A stretch of DNA of 6,921 nt, from contig LIBV01000047.1 of the NCBI GenBank assembly GCA_001438335.1, positions 1-6,921 of the forward strand, written 5' to 3'. This DNA comes from Pelagibacteraceae bacterium BACL5 MAG-120820-bin39. GTDB lineage: Bacteria; Pseudomonadota; Alphaproteobacteria; Pelagibacterales; Pelagibacteraceae. The translations under genes and the position numbers were made by a program. A model generated the notes under the pieces. The model made no database searches and was not told the DNA's origin. It was given only the letters and a program-made list of their open reading frames with translations. How positions within the stretch are numbered: the first letter of the stretch is position 1; every line of letters begins with the position of its first letter. Below, piece by piece: positions 1 through 6,282 of this stretch.

Positions 1-381
1 AGAATATTAAAATTACCAATCGCCTATATTGTTATTCAAAGTTATTCAGGTGAAGGAATGGAAGATAAGCAAGGTCAATTGATGTTTGCAAGAGATATCA
101 GCTCTCTTGCAGAAGATAAAGATTTTGATCGAGTTTTATTAATTGACGATTTATCGGATACAGGACTAACGTTGAATAAAAGTATTGAATGGTTAAAAAA
201 TTATGGTCCGACAAAAAATTTTATTAATCAGGTAAAAACAGCTTGTCTTTGGAAAAAAAAATCTTCCACATTTGAACCAGATTTTTGTCCTGTTATATTA
301 GACCATGATCCATGGATTGTTCAACCTACTGAACATTACGAAGAATTGTCTATAGAAGAAATTATTAAAAGAAATCAATAG
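1..381 (+). CDS. Purine-type phosphoribosyltransferase, 5'-truncated by window edge
   Basis: The reading frame is open from base 1, so the visible 126 codons are the C-terminal part of a longer gene; the internal ATG at 58 is not the true start. The PRPP-binding signature of type I phosphoribosyltransferases is clear at visible residues 45-58 (VLLIDDLSDTGLTL), with the acidic pair and the TG loop. The tail (an LWKKKS segment, then DPWIVQPTE) resembles the end of xanthine/hypoxanthine phosphoribosyltransferases, where a W-I-V-x-P-x-E stretch is common. Such enzymes join a purine base to PRPP to give the nucleotide in the cytoplasm. The N-terminal part that would help fix base specificity is missing, so hypoxanthine, guanine or xanthine cannot be separated. 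The convergent neighbour is a purine permease, which supports a salvage role. The stop codon lies inside the terminator stem. Confidence 0.85.
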   Translation, partial: RILKLPIAYIVIQSYSGEGMEDKQGQLMFARDISSLAEDKDFDRVLLIDDLSDTGLTLNKSIEWLKNYGPTKNFINQVKTACLWKKKSSTFEPDFCPVILDHDPWIVQPTEHYEELSIEEIIKRNQ

Positions 382-406
382 GGCTAGCTTTTAAACTAGC
401 CCTATT
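377..406. terminator. Bidirectional hairpin terminator between convergent genes
   Basis: An 11-bp perfect stem pairs 377-387 with 396-406 around an 8-nt loop (CTTTTAAA). The GC-rich core is GGGCTAG/CTAGCCC. A T-rich run follows on the plus strand, including six T's near 412-417; on the minus strand a weaker T-rich stretch follows. It sits between the phosphoribosyltransferase stop (inside the left arm) and the permease stop at 416-418, so it can end both transcripts. Confidence 0.8.
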
Positions 407-415
407 TAATATTTT

Positions 416-1726
416 TTAAATTACTGCGAAACTAACCACACTCAATAGTGCAATAATCCAAATCGCTGGTGAAGTACTTGAAAATTTACCAGTAAAGATT
501 TTGATTAAAGCATAAGAAATGAATGCTAGGGCTATACCATAACTAATACTATATGTTAAAGGCATTGCTATCATTGCTAAAACTGCAGGTGCGGACTCGG
601 CAATATCATCCCATTCTATATCTGTAATGTTTCTAACAAATAAGATTGCAACATATAGAAGTGCAGCCCCATCAATTTCTTTTGGTAAACTTGTTGCAAG
701 AGGTGATAAAAATAAGCAAGCTAAAAATAAAACACCAATGACTAATGAAGTCATTCCTGTTCTTCCACCGGCTTTTACTCCAGCACCAGATTCTACATAA
801 CTTGTTACGGTCGTAGTTCCCATCATTGCACCAGCAACTGTTGCAACACTGTCTGACATCATGGCTTTATCAATATCCTGTACTTTTCCATTTTTATCTA
901 CTTTACCAGCAACATTTGCAACTGAAGTTAATGTTCCTGCGGTATCAAAGAAATCAATAAATAATAATGTAAAGATTACAGTAGACATCCCCGCCGTAAA
1001 TGCTGCAGATAAATCAAAATCCATTAGATAGGTCATTGGAGGAATACTACCAACAACACCATTAAATTTTGCAAGACCTGAAACCCAAGCAATAATACTG
1101 AATACTATAATTCCAATTATAATATTTCCTTTGATATTTAATTTTTCCATTACAATCATAGAAACAAAAGCTAAACAGCCTAAAATAATTAGTGGATTTT
1201 TAATATCTCCTAATGTTACCAGTGTTACTGGATGATCAGCAACTACACCCATAATTTCAAGACCAATAATTGCTAAAAATAATCCAATACCTGCTCCTAT
1301 TCCAAGTTTTAAACTTTTTGGAATTGAATTAATTAACCAAGCTCTAATTGGTGTTAAAGATATTATTAAGAATAGCACACCAGCAACTAATACTGCTCCT
1401 AAAGCAGCTTGTGGTGTGTAGCCCATGCCAGCAACAACTCCAAATGCAACAAATGCATTAATTCCCATCCCTGGCGCAAGACCTATTGGCCATGTTTTTC
1501 CGTAGAATGCCATAATAAAGCAAGCTAATGCAGTAGCAACAATAGTTGCTGTGAATACAGCTCCAAAATCAAAAAATCCTTTTTCAGGACCAGCAAATTC
1601 TCCAGACAGTATGAACGGATTTAAAAACATAATGTATGCCATAGTTAAAAAAGTTGTAACTCCAGCTATTACTTCAGTTTTAAAATCTGTTTTGTGTTTT
1701 TTATAATCAAAATATTTTTCAAGCAT
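416..1726 (-). CDS. NCS2-family purine (guanine/hypoxanthine/adenine) permease, AzgA/PbuG type
   Basis: A 436-residue inner-membrane protein with about a dozen hydrophobic segments, the usual size for this family. Signatures of the AzgA/PbuG branch of nucleobase-cation symporters are present: LAPGMGINAF at residues 83-92, LFIDFFDTAGTL at 255-266, and a TTTVTSYVESGAG...GGRTG block at about 304-324. Family members import purine bases with protons. The start is well supported: on the coding strand a perfect AGGAGG (1731-1736) lies 4 nt before the ATG. The convergent neighbour is a purine-type phosphoribosyltransferase, so the pair fits uptake followed by conversion to nucleotide. The E-S-G-A-G-V-K form of the substrate block differs slightly from the E-S-A-A-G-V form I recall for many relatives, so the exact purine cannot be named. 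No known purine riboswitch was recognised in the roughly 80-nt leader. Confidence 0.93.
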   Translation of the reverse strand: MLEKYFDYKKHKTDFKTEVIAGVTTFLTMAYIMFLNPFILSGEFAGPEKGFFDFGAVFTATIVATALACFIMAFYGKTWPIGLAPGMGINAFVAFGVVAGMGYTPQAALGAVLVAGVLFLIISLTPIRAWLINSIPKSLKLGIGAGIGLFLAIIGLEIMGVVADHPVTLVTLGDIKNPLIILGCLAFVSMIVMEKLNIKGNIIIGIIVFSIIAWVSGLAKFNGVVGSIPPMTYLMDFDLSAAFTAGMSTVIFTLLFIDFFDTAGTLTSVANVAGKVDKNGKVQDIDKAMMSDSVATVAGAMMGTTTVTSYVESGAGVKAGGRTGMTSLVIGVLFLACLFLSPLATSLPKEIDGAALLYVAILFVRNITDIEWDDIAESAPAVLAMIAMPLTYSISYGIALAFISYALIKIFTGKFSSTSPAIWIIALLSVVSFAVI

Positions 1727-1791
1727 TTTTCCTCCTAATAAAGAATAAGTAATCGATTCTATTGTTAATTACTCTTTCAATCTGGGGTTTA

Positions 1792-1821
1792 TTCACAATA
1801 TTCAACTAATAAGTTTATATT
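1792..1821 (+). promoter_or_regulatory. Candidate sigma-70 promoter for the small lipoprotein gene
   Basis: TTCACA (1792-1797) and TATATT (1816-1821) are separated by 18 bp; each matches the consensus at five of six positions. Transcription would start near 1828 and give a leader of about 25 nt before the ATG at 1853, which has no SD sequence. The AT-rich background makes chance matches likely. A second -10-like TATACT at 1844-1849 is too close to the start codon to fit well. Confidence 0.4.
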
Positions 1822-1843
1822 TATGCCATAATTGGATTGTTAA
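1814..1843 (-). promoter_or_regulatory. Candidate sigma-70 promoter for the purine permease
   Basis: On the minus strand TTAACA (1843-1838) and TATAAA (1819-1814) are 18 bp apart; each matches the consensus at five of six positions. The start would be near 1807, giving a leader of roughly 80 nt up to the permease ATG. Its -10 box overlaps the -10 box of the opposing candidate promoter, so the two could not be occupied together. Confidence 0.4.
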
Positions 1844-1852
1844 TATACTTTT

Positions 1853-2158
1853 ATGCAAAAAATAAAAATTTTTTTAATTACAACTTTATTGTTAGTAACG
1901 CTAAATGGTTGTCAAACAATTAAACAAAAAACAGATGCTATAGTTGAAAAGGAAAATGAAAAATTAAGCAAATTTATTGGAAAATCTTCAGATGACTTAA
2001 GAATGGATTTAGGAAAACCAGATGAAGATTTTAAAAATGCCAAAGGAAATTTAGAATTAATTTATAATACAAAAAAATATGGCATTCCTTGTGAGAGAAG
2101 ATTTGAAATAGACTCAAACTCTATAGTTATAGGTTTTGTATCTAATGGATGTTTTTAA
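1853..2158 (+). CDS. Small lipoprotein with a BamE/SmpA-like sequence pattern
   Basis: A 101-residue protein. Residues 1-19 form a lipoprotein signal peptide (two lysines, hydrophobic core, then LNG) with the modified cysteine at residue 20. The mature protein is about 82 residues. After a charged linker (21-40), the segment FIGKSSDDLRMDLGKPDED (42-60) followed by a G-x-L-E-L-I-Y strand resembles the helix-loop-strand pattern of BamE/SmpA/OmlA-type lipoproteins (G-x-s-x-x-d-v-x-x-x-L-G-x-P). The match is by eye and the family assignment is tentative. Two further cysteines, at 80 and 100, could form a disulfide in the periplasm. No SD precedes the ATG, but the signal peptide fixes the start well. 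The gene is monocistronic, divergent from the permease and convergent with the heat-shock gene, so context gives no functional clue. Confidence 0.75.
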   Translation: MQKIKIFLITTLLLVTLNGCQTIKQKTDAIVEKENEKLSKFIGKSSDDLRMDLGKPDEDFKNAKGNLELIYNTKKYGIPCERRFEIDSNSIVIGFVSNGCF

Positions 2159-2164
2159 TTAGTA

Positions 2165-2189
2165 CTTGCGGAGATTTATTCTCCGCAAG
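2165..2189. terminator. Hairpin terminator between convergent genes
   Basis: A perfect 10-bp stem, CTTGCGGAGA (2165-2174) pairing with TCTCCGCAAG (2180-2189), closes a 5-nt loop (TTTAT). It fills the 42-bp gap between the lipoprotein stop and the stop of the heat-shock gene on the other strand. The plus-strand T-rich region (about 2200-2211) is offset from the stem, and on the minus strand a weak T-containing stretch follows, so it probably serves both genes. Confidence 0.7.
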
Positions 2190-2200
2190 CAAGGCTCAAT

Positions 2201-2647
2201 TTATTTTATTTCGATAAGTTTTTTCTTTTTGTGCTCTGGTATAATTCTTTCGCAAGAAATAGTTAAAAGACCATCTTTCAACTCTGCTCCATTAACCTTT
2301 ACATCATCTGCAATAGTGAATGATCTTGCAAATTGTCTTTGAGAGATACCTCTGTGAATTATCTCGCCATCAGCATTCTTATCTTCTGATTTATCAACTT
2401 GTTTTGTTCTAACAGTTAATAAATTATCCTCAAACTCAACCTCGACATCCTTTTTATTAAAACCAGCTAAAGCAACTTCAATTGCATAGTTGTCCTTCCC
2501 AGTTTTTCTAATATTGTAAGGTGGGTAATTTGACTGCATAGTCAAATTTCCATTCCCTAACATATTTTCAAATTGATCAAACATATCGTCAAAACCAATT
2601 GAAAAAGGTCTTAGTGAGTTAAATATAGATAAATCCTTACTTGTCAT
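2201..2647 (-). CDS. ibpA: Small heat-shock protein, Hsp20/IbpA class A
   Basis: A 148-residue ATP-independent holdase of the alpha-crystallin family. These proteins form oligomers that bind unfolding cytoplasmic proteins and pass them to DnaK/ClpB. The order is an N-terminal arm (1-40), YPPYNI (41-46) opening the crystallin domain, a strand ending VALAGFNKKDVEV (58-70), the bacterial class A stretch GISQRQFARSFTIADDV (100-116), the A-x-L-x-D-G-L-L signature at 121-128, and a C-terminal I-x-I motif (IEI, 145-147) used for oligomer contacts. Length and motifs match IbpA-type proteins. The start is set by AGGAGG (2658-2653), 5 nt before the ATG. Upstream lie a CTTGAA-type promoter candidate and a possible RNA thermometer, described separately. 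The peptidase gene ends 98 bp upstream on the same strand, so some read-through transcription is possible. Confidence 0.95.
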   Translation of the reverse strand: MTSKDLSIFNSLRPFSIGFDDMFDQFENMLGNGNLTMQSNYPPYNIRKTGKDNYAIEVALAGFNKKDVEVEFEDNLLTVRTKQVDKSEDKNADGEIIHRGISQRQFARSFTIADDVKVNGAELKDGLLTISCERIIPEHKKKKLIEIK

Positions 2648-2652
2648 AATTT

Positions 2653-2670
2653 CCTCCTTTTTTAAGCAAG
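2653..2670 (-). promoter_or_regulatory. Candidate ROSE-type RNA thermometer hairpin covering the heat-shock gene SD
   Basis: In the mRNA, CUUGCU (2670-2665) can fold back on the SD AGGAGG (2658-2653) across a short A-rich loop. The pairs are U-A, C-G, an internal G opposite G, U-A, U-G and C-G. ROSE thermometers, which occur in leaders of alpha- and gammaproteobacterial small heat-shock genes, carry a conserved UUGCU or UCGCU facing the SD with exactly such a weak G-G position. A second inverted repeat just upstream (UAAAUCC at 2710-2704 with GGAUUUA at 2687-2681, extendable by three more pairs, two of them G-U) could form the 5' hairpin of the element if transcription begins far enough upstream. 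The fold was worked out by hand. Confidence 0.55.
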
Positions 2671-2708
2671 TTAGTTTTTGTAAATCCCATTAGGCGACTT
2701 ACAGGATT

Positions 2709-2737
2709 TATTTAGGAATTAGATAATATTTTTCAAG
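2709..2737 (-). promoter_or_regulatory. Candidate heat-shock (RpoH-type) promoter of the Hsp20 gene
   Basis: On the minus strand CTTGAA (2737-2732), the RpoH -35 core, is followed after 15 bp by CCTAAATA (2716-2709), a partial match to the CCCCATNT-type -10 element. It lies between the peptidase stop and the heat-shock gene, about 60 bp before the ATG. The -35 is convincing; the -10 is loose. A start at about 2702 would leave out the left arm of the upstream inverted repeat, so promoter position and full thermometer fold constrain each other. Confidence 0.5.
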
Positions 2738-2745
2738 ATCACTAT

Positions 2746-4821
2746 CTAAATTTTTTTAGAAATTTTTAGAGCAAAAGCATAATCTAATGCTATTTCTTCA
2801 ATAGCACCATCTCTGCCAGATTTTCCACCATGTCCTGCATTCATTTCTGTTTTTAAAAGTAATAGATTACTATCTGTTTTATACTCTCTTAACTTTGCGG
2901 TAAATTTTGCTGGTTCATCAAACAGAACTCTATTGTCACTTAAACTTGTAGTTATTAAAATATGAGGGTAATCCATTTTTTTAATATTATTATAAGGAGC
3001 GTAGGAATAGATATAATCAAAATGTTCCTTGTTATCTTTTGCATTTCCAAACTCATCAAATTCTCCAACAGTTAAAGGTAAAGAATGATCTAAGTTTGTT
3101 GTTAAAGAGTCAACAAATGGTACTGCCATAATTATTCCCAAAAATAATTTAGGTGCTTTATTGACTACAGCTCCCATTAATAAACCACCCGCAGATCCAC
3201 CCATTCCAATAATTTTTCCTTTAGATGTGTAATTATTTTCTATTAAATAATTTGCAGAATAAATATAATCCTCAAATGTATTTTTTTTATTGGTAAGCTT
3301 GCCTTCTTTCCACCATTTCATTCCTTTTTCCATACCTCCACGAATATGAGCAGTCACCCAAATAATATCTCTATTAATTAAGCTAAGTCTTGTAGATGAA
3401 AATCCGGGACTCATTGAATTTCCATATGAGCCATAACCGTATAGAAGCAAATTTGCTGATCCATCAAGTTTTGTTTTTTTATGTCTAGTAATTGTCAATG
3501 GAACTAACCTTTTATCATGAGACTCAATTTCAATTCTTTCAACAATATAATCATCAGGATTATGACCAGAAGGAATTTCTTGTTCCTTAACTATTTTTTT
3601 AGTTTTAGTAGATAAGTTGTATAAATAAACTCTTGTAGGAGTCTTTGGTGAAGAATAACTAAGGTATACTTCATCGGTATTTCTATCTTTTTGTTTTAAA
3701 GTAATTCCTGGAACATATATTTTTTCATTTGAAAAAATTAATTCCTCTTCAACATTAGTTTTTATATTTCTTACAAAAAGTTTATCCAAAGCATCTGAAG
3801 TTTCTGATCTAAGTATCCAGTTTTCTAAAAAAGTGCATCCTCCAATTAACACTTCTTCTTTAGATGCTATAAATGTTTGCCAATTTTGATTAGTTAAACT
3901 ATCAGAAATATCAATTTTAAAATCCTCAGCATTTTCATTTGTATGATTGTAGAATTTATTGTTCCAAGAATTTACTGAATACAAAATACCTCTAGCTCTT
4001 GTTTTAATAAGTTTTGGTTTAGGATTTATCTCGTTTGCCTCAAAATAATATTGTTCACATGTATTATGATCTGAAGTTGTTATAAAATAATACTTTTCAT
4101 CAGAACTTAAACTAATGTTTGCTGTAAACGCTTCACTTTTCTCTTCAAAAATTAATTCATCATTTTTTTCAAACTCACCAATTTTGTGTCTATAAATTTT
4201 TCGTGCTCTATGATGTTCGTCAAGCTTTGCATAAAAAATATATTTGTCGTCAAGACTAAATAATATACCACCGGAAGTATCTAAAATTTCTTTTGAAATA
4301 ATTTTATTAGTTTCAATATCTCTTATAAAAATTGAGTAGTATTCTGAACCTTTTAAATCTAGCGAATACCCTAAATATTTATCATTATTACTAATTTCTA
4401 CATCTCCGATCCCAAAATAATCAGCTTGAAGTTTATTTTTTTCAAAGTCACCATTCCATATTTCTTCAACTAGATTGGAATTTATTTTTTTTCTTAGTTT
4501 AATAGAATAATTCCCAGTTGCAGTCGTTTTATCCCAATATTCATATGAATGATCCTTATAGGGAAGAGATTCATCCTCTAACTTAATTCTACTTTTTATC
4601 TCATCAAATAGTTCTTTTTGTAAATTTTTTGTATCTCTTAGATTATAGTTTGTGTATTCATTTTCATCATCAAGGTATTTTTTTACCTCTGGATCTAATT
4701 TATTTTTATCTTTTAAAACCTCTAAAATATTTTTTTGATGTATCCAACTATAATTGTCTTCCCATGTTACATTATGACAAGATTTTATTTCTGATTTTTT
4801 TCTAAGATATGGTATTTTCAT
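2746..4821 (-). CDS. ptrB: Oligopeptidase B-type serine peptidase (S9A, prolyl oligopeptidase family)
   Basis: A 691-residue protein, close to the usual length of oligopeptidase B. An N-terminal beta-propeller region (about 70-420) precedes the alpha/beta-hydrolase domain (about 425-691). The nucleophile lies in GGSAGG (541-546, Ser543); the other triad members are most likely Asp629 in LSDNRVLFDEPAKF and His664 in NAGHGG. The segment EDNYSWI near residue 21 matches the D-N-Y-x-W opening of the family and supports this start, although no SD precedes it. Family enzymes cut short peptides after Arg or Lys. From memory, two glutamates in a G-E-x-E segment recognise the basic side chain; here the segment reads GEFDE (586-590), with Glu587 kept and Asp589 at the second site. 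There is no signal peptide, so it is probably cytoplasmic. The start codon is 14 bp from that of the divergent J-protein gene. Confidence 0.92.
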   Translation of the reverse strand: MKIPYLRKKSEIKSCHNVTWEDNYSWIHQKNILEVLKDKNKLDPEVKKYLDDENEYTNYNLRDTKNLQKELFDEIKSRIKLEDESLPYKDHSYEYWDKTTATGNYSIKLRKKINSNLVEEIWNGDFEKNKLQADYFGIGDVEISNNDKYLGYSLDLKGSEYYSIFIRDIETNKIISKEILDTSGGILFSLDDKYIFYAKLDEHHRARKIYRHKIGEFEKNDELIFEEKSEAFTANISLSSDEKYYFITTSDHNTCEQYYFEANEINPKPKLIKTRARGILYSVNSWNNKFYNHTNENAEDFKIDISDSLTNQNWQTFIASKEEVLIGGCTFLENWILRSETSDALDKLFVRNIKTNVEEELIFSNEKIYVPGITLKQKDRNTDEVYLSYSSPKTPTRVYLYNLSTKTKKIVKEQEIPSGHNPDDYIVERIEIESHDKRLVPLTITRHKKTKLDGSANLLLYGYGSYGNSMSPGFSSTRLSLINRDIIWVTAHIRGGMEKGMKWWKEGKLTNKKNTFEDYIYSANYLIENNYTSKGKIIGMGGSAGGLLMGAVVNKAPKLFLGIIMAVPFVDSLTTNLDHSLPLTVGEFDEFGNAKDNKEHFDYIYSYAPYNNIKKMDYPHILITTSLSDNRVLFDEPAKFTAKLREYKTDSNLLLLKTEMNAGHGGKSGRDGAIEEIALDYAFALKISKKI

Positions 4822-4835
4822 TTGTTAACGGATAT

Positions 4836-5342
4836 ATGAATATAATTATATATACACTAATTATTATAGTAGGAATTTATTTTTTACTAAAACTATTCAA
4901 TAAAGTTTTTTTAGGAAATAGAGCTAAAAATTCAAATTTTTATCTTTTTTTATTATTAATTTTTTTTGCATTAATAATGGCAGTTGGGGGAAAGTTTATA
5001 TTTTCGCTTCCACTTACTTTAGCAAGTTTAGCTTTTCTAAAGTTAAAAGGCATGTCTATATTTCAGTTAATAAGCTTATTTAGATTATTGCAAACGTTGA
5101 AGGCATCAGGAAGATTTTCTTTTAAACAGAACAATAAGTTTTCCAATTCTTCAATGATTTCTTTAGCTGAAGCATATAAAATATTAAATTTAGATATCAA
5201 TAAAAATGTATCTAAAGAAGACGTTCAGAAAGCCTATTTAAAGATTCAAAAAAAAATTCATCCAGATATTTCTCCTGAAACCGCAAGATTGTCAGCTATA
5301 GTTAATGAGGCAAGGGAAATTATTTTAAAAAATATTAGCTAA
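4836..5342 (+). CDS. Membrane-anchored C-terminal J-domain protein, Tim14/TimB-like
   Basis: A 168-residue protein if started at 4836. A first transmembrane segment spans about residues 2-19, a long hydrophobic region lies at about 34-69 (one or two further segments), then a polar linker and a J domain at about 109-166. The J domain shows AYKILNLDI, a helix with KAYLKIQKK, the HPD motif at 142-144, and IVNEAREIIL. HPD stimulates the ATPase of DnaK-type Hsp70. An N-terminal membrane anchor with a C-terminal short J domain and the N-E-A-R helix recalls mitochondrial Tim14/Pam18 and its alphaproteobacterial relatives called TimB. The glycines that often follow HPD are absent (HPDISPE). An in-frame ATG at 4809 would extend the protein by nine residues but overlaps the divergent peptidase gene by 13 bp. 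At 4836 there is only a weak GGA before the ATG. Confidence 0.8.
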   Translation: MNIIIYTLIIIVGIYFLLKLFNKVFLGNRAKNSNFYLFLLLIFFALIMAVGGKFIFSLPLTLASLAFLKLKGMSIFQLISLFRLLQTLKASGRFSFKQNNKFSNSSMISLAEAYKILNLDINKNVSKEDVQKAYLKIQKKIHPDISPETARLSAIVNEAREIILKNIS

Positions 5343-5356
5343 TATTGGCTAATAGT

Positions 5357-5386
5357 TTGGACTTTACTAAATATTTCTTCTTATAT
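5357..5386 (+). promoter_or_regulatory. Weak candidate promoter before the aldolase gene
   Basis: TTGGAC (5357-5362) and TTATAT (5381-5386) are 18 bp apart in the 55-bp gap before the aldolase ATG at 5398; TATAAG (5384-5389) is an alternative -10. If used, the leader is only a few bases long, in keeping with the absence of an SD. The J-protein gene lies just upstream on the same strand, so co-transcription is an equal possibility. Confidence 0.25.
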
Positions 5387-5397
5387 AAGTTTTTGTT

Positions 5398-6282
5398 ATG
5401 AAAAAAATTACAGGAATTTATGCGGCCTCAATGTCTTTATTAAATAAGGATTTAAGCCTTAACATTGAGCGAACTATTAAGCATTCTGAAAACCTAATAG
5501 AAAAGGGGTGTCATGGAGTAGCTTTTTTTGGTAGCACAGGTCAAGCTCAGCTTATTTCTGTTTCAGAAAAAATAAATTTATTAAATAGTTTAACTGTTAG
5601 TAGATTTAGAGAACAATACTTAATTGGCACTGGATTAAATTCTTTAGTTGAAACTATTAATTTAATGAAAGTGGCAGTTTCTTTAAACTTTAGAAAATTT
5701 TTAATTATGCCACCTGCTTTTTATAAATATAGTGATATTGATGTAATAAATTTTTATTCTAGAATTATAGAAGCAGTTCCTGAAAGTGAAATTATTCTTT
5801 ATAATTTTGAAAAATTGAGTGGATACAAGTTTAGTTTAGATTGTATCTATAAGCTTGTTGATCTATTTCCAGATCAAATTATTGGAATAAAAGATAGTTC
5901 TTATAATGTTTATGAGAATCTAAAAATTGAAAATTTTTCAATTTTACCTGGCTCAGAGTCAAAATTATTAAATGGATTAAAACTTGGTTGTTCTGGTATT
6001 ATAACCGCAACATGCAATGTAACAGCTGAATTATCTAGAAAAGTTTATAATGATTTTATTCAAGGTAAAGAAAATAGTTTAAATACAAAGTTATGTGATG
6101 TGAGAAATGTTTTTGAAAAGTATAATTTGATTTCCGGACTCCATAGTTATTATTCTAAACAAGATGAAATTTATAAAAACCTTTTGCCCCCACTAAAAAT
6201 TTTAAATGAAAAGGAGGAGAAGGATTTATTTAAAAGTTTAGAGAAACTTAATTTTTTCACAAAACTAGAAACAGCTGCCTAA
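5398..6282 (+). CDS. DapA/N-acetylneuraminate lyase superfamily aldolase, substrate unknown
   Basis: A 294-residue TIM-barrel class I aldolase of the usual family length. The Schiff-base lysine is Lys165 in IIGIKDSS, with Tyr135 in IILYNFE as the conserved catalytic tyrosine. The carboxylate-binding loop, usually GTTGE, reads GSTGQ here (45-49). MPPAFYKYS (104-112), PGSESK (184-189) and GIITATCNV (200-208) match the remaining family blocks. True dihydrodipicolinate synthases have Y-N-x-P-x-R, where the arginine binds the substrate carboxylate; here the segment is YNFEKLSG, without that arginine. It is therefore probably not a lysine-pathway DapA but an aldolase acting on a 2-keto acid (for example a keto-deoxy-sugar acid or hydroxy-oxoglutarate type). 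No SD precedes the ATG; the N-terminal GIYAASMSL fits the family start. The next gene begins directly after its stop codon, suggesting one operon. Confidence 0.85.
   Translation: MKKITGIYAASMSLLNKDLSLNIERTIKHSENLIEKGCHGVAFFGSTGQAQLISVSEKINLLNSLTVSRFREQYLIGTGLNSLVETINLMKVAVSLNFRKFLIMPPAFYKYSDIDVINFYSRIIEAVPESEIILYNFEKLSGYKFSLDCIYKLVDLFPDQIIGIKDSSYNVYENLKIENFSILPGSESKLLNGLKLGCSGIITATCNVTAELSRKVYNDFIQGKENSLNTKLCDVRNVFEKYNLISGLHSYYSKQDEIYKNLLPPLKILNEKEEKDLFKSLEKLNFFTKLETAA

Noticed and set aside
58..381. Complete 107-residue gene starting at the ATG at 58
   Set aside because: The frame is open to base 1 and upstream residues continue a phosphoribosyltransferase strand (PIAYIVIQSYSG), so the ATG is internal to a gene cut by the window edge.
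1727..1807. Purine riboswitch in the permease leader
   Set aside because: The conserved loop and junction sequences of the purine riboswitch are not recognisable, and no three-way junction could be drawn.
1844..1849. TATACT as the -10 box of a leaderless lipoprotein mRNA
   Set aside because: It ends 3 bp before the ATG, so the normal start site would fall inside or after the start codon.
4809..4835. Nine-residue N-terminal extension of the J protein
   Set aside because: It overlaps the well-supported divergent peptidase start, has no SD, and the hydrophobic anchor begins right after the ATG at 4836.
5333..5354. Inverted repeat TATTAGC/GCTAATA after the J-protein gene as a terminator
   Set aside because: The stem is only 7 bp and AT-rich, and no T-run follows; read-through into the aldolase gene is as likely.
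5398..6282. Annotation as lysine-pathway dapA
   Set aside because: The substrate-binding arginine after Y-N-x-P-x is missing and GTTGE is changed to GSTGQ, so only the superfamily is claimed.
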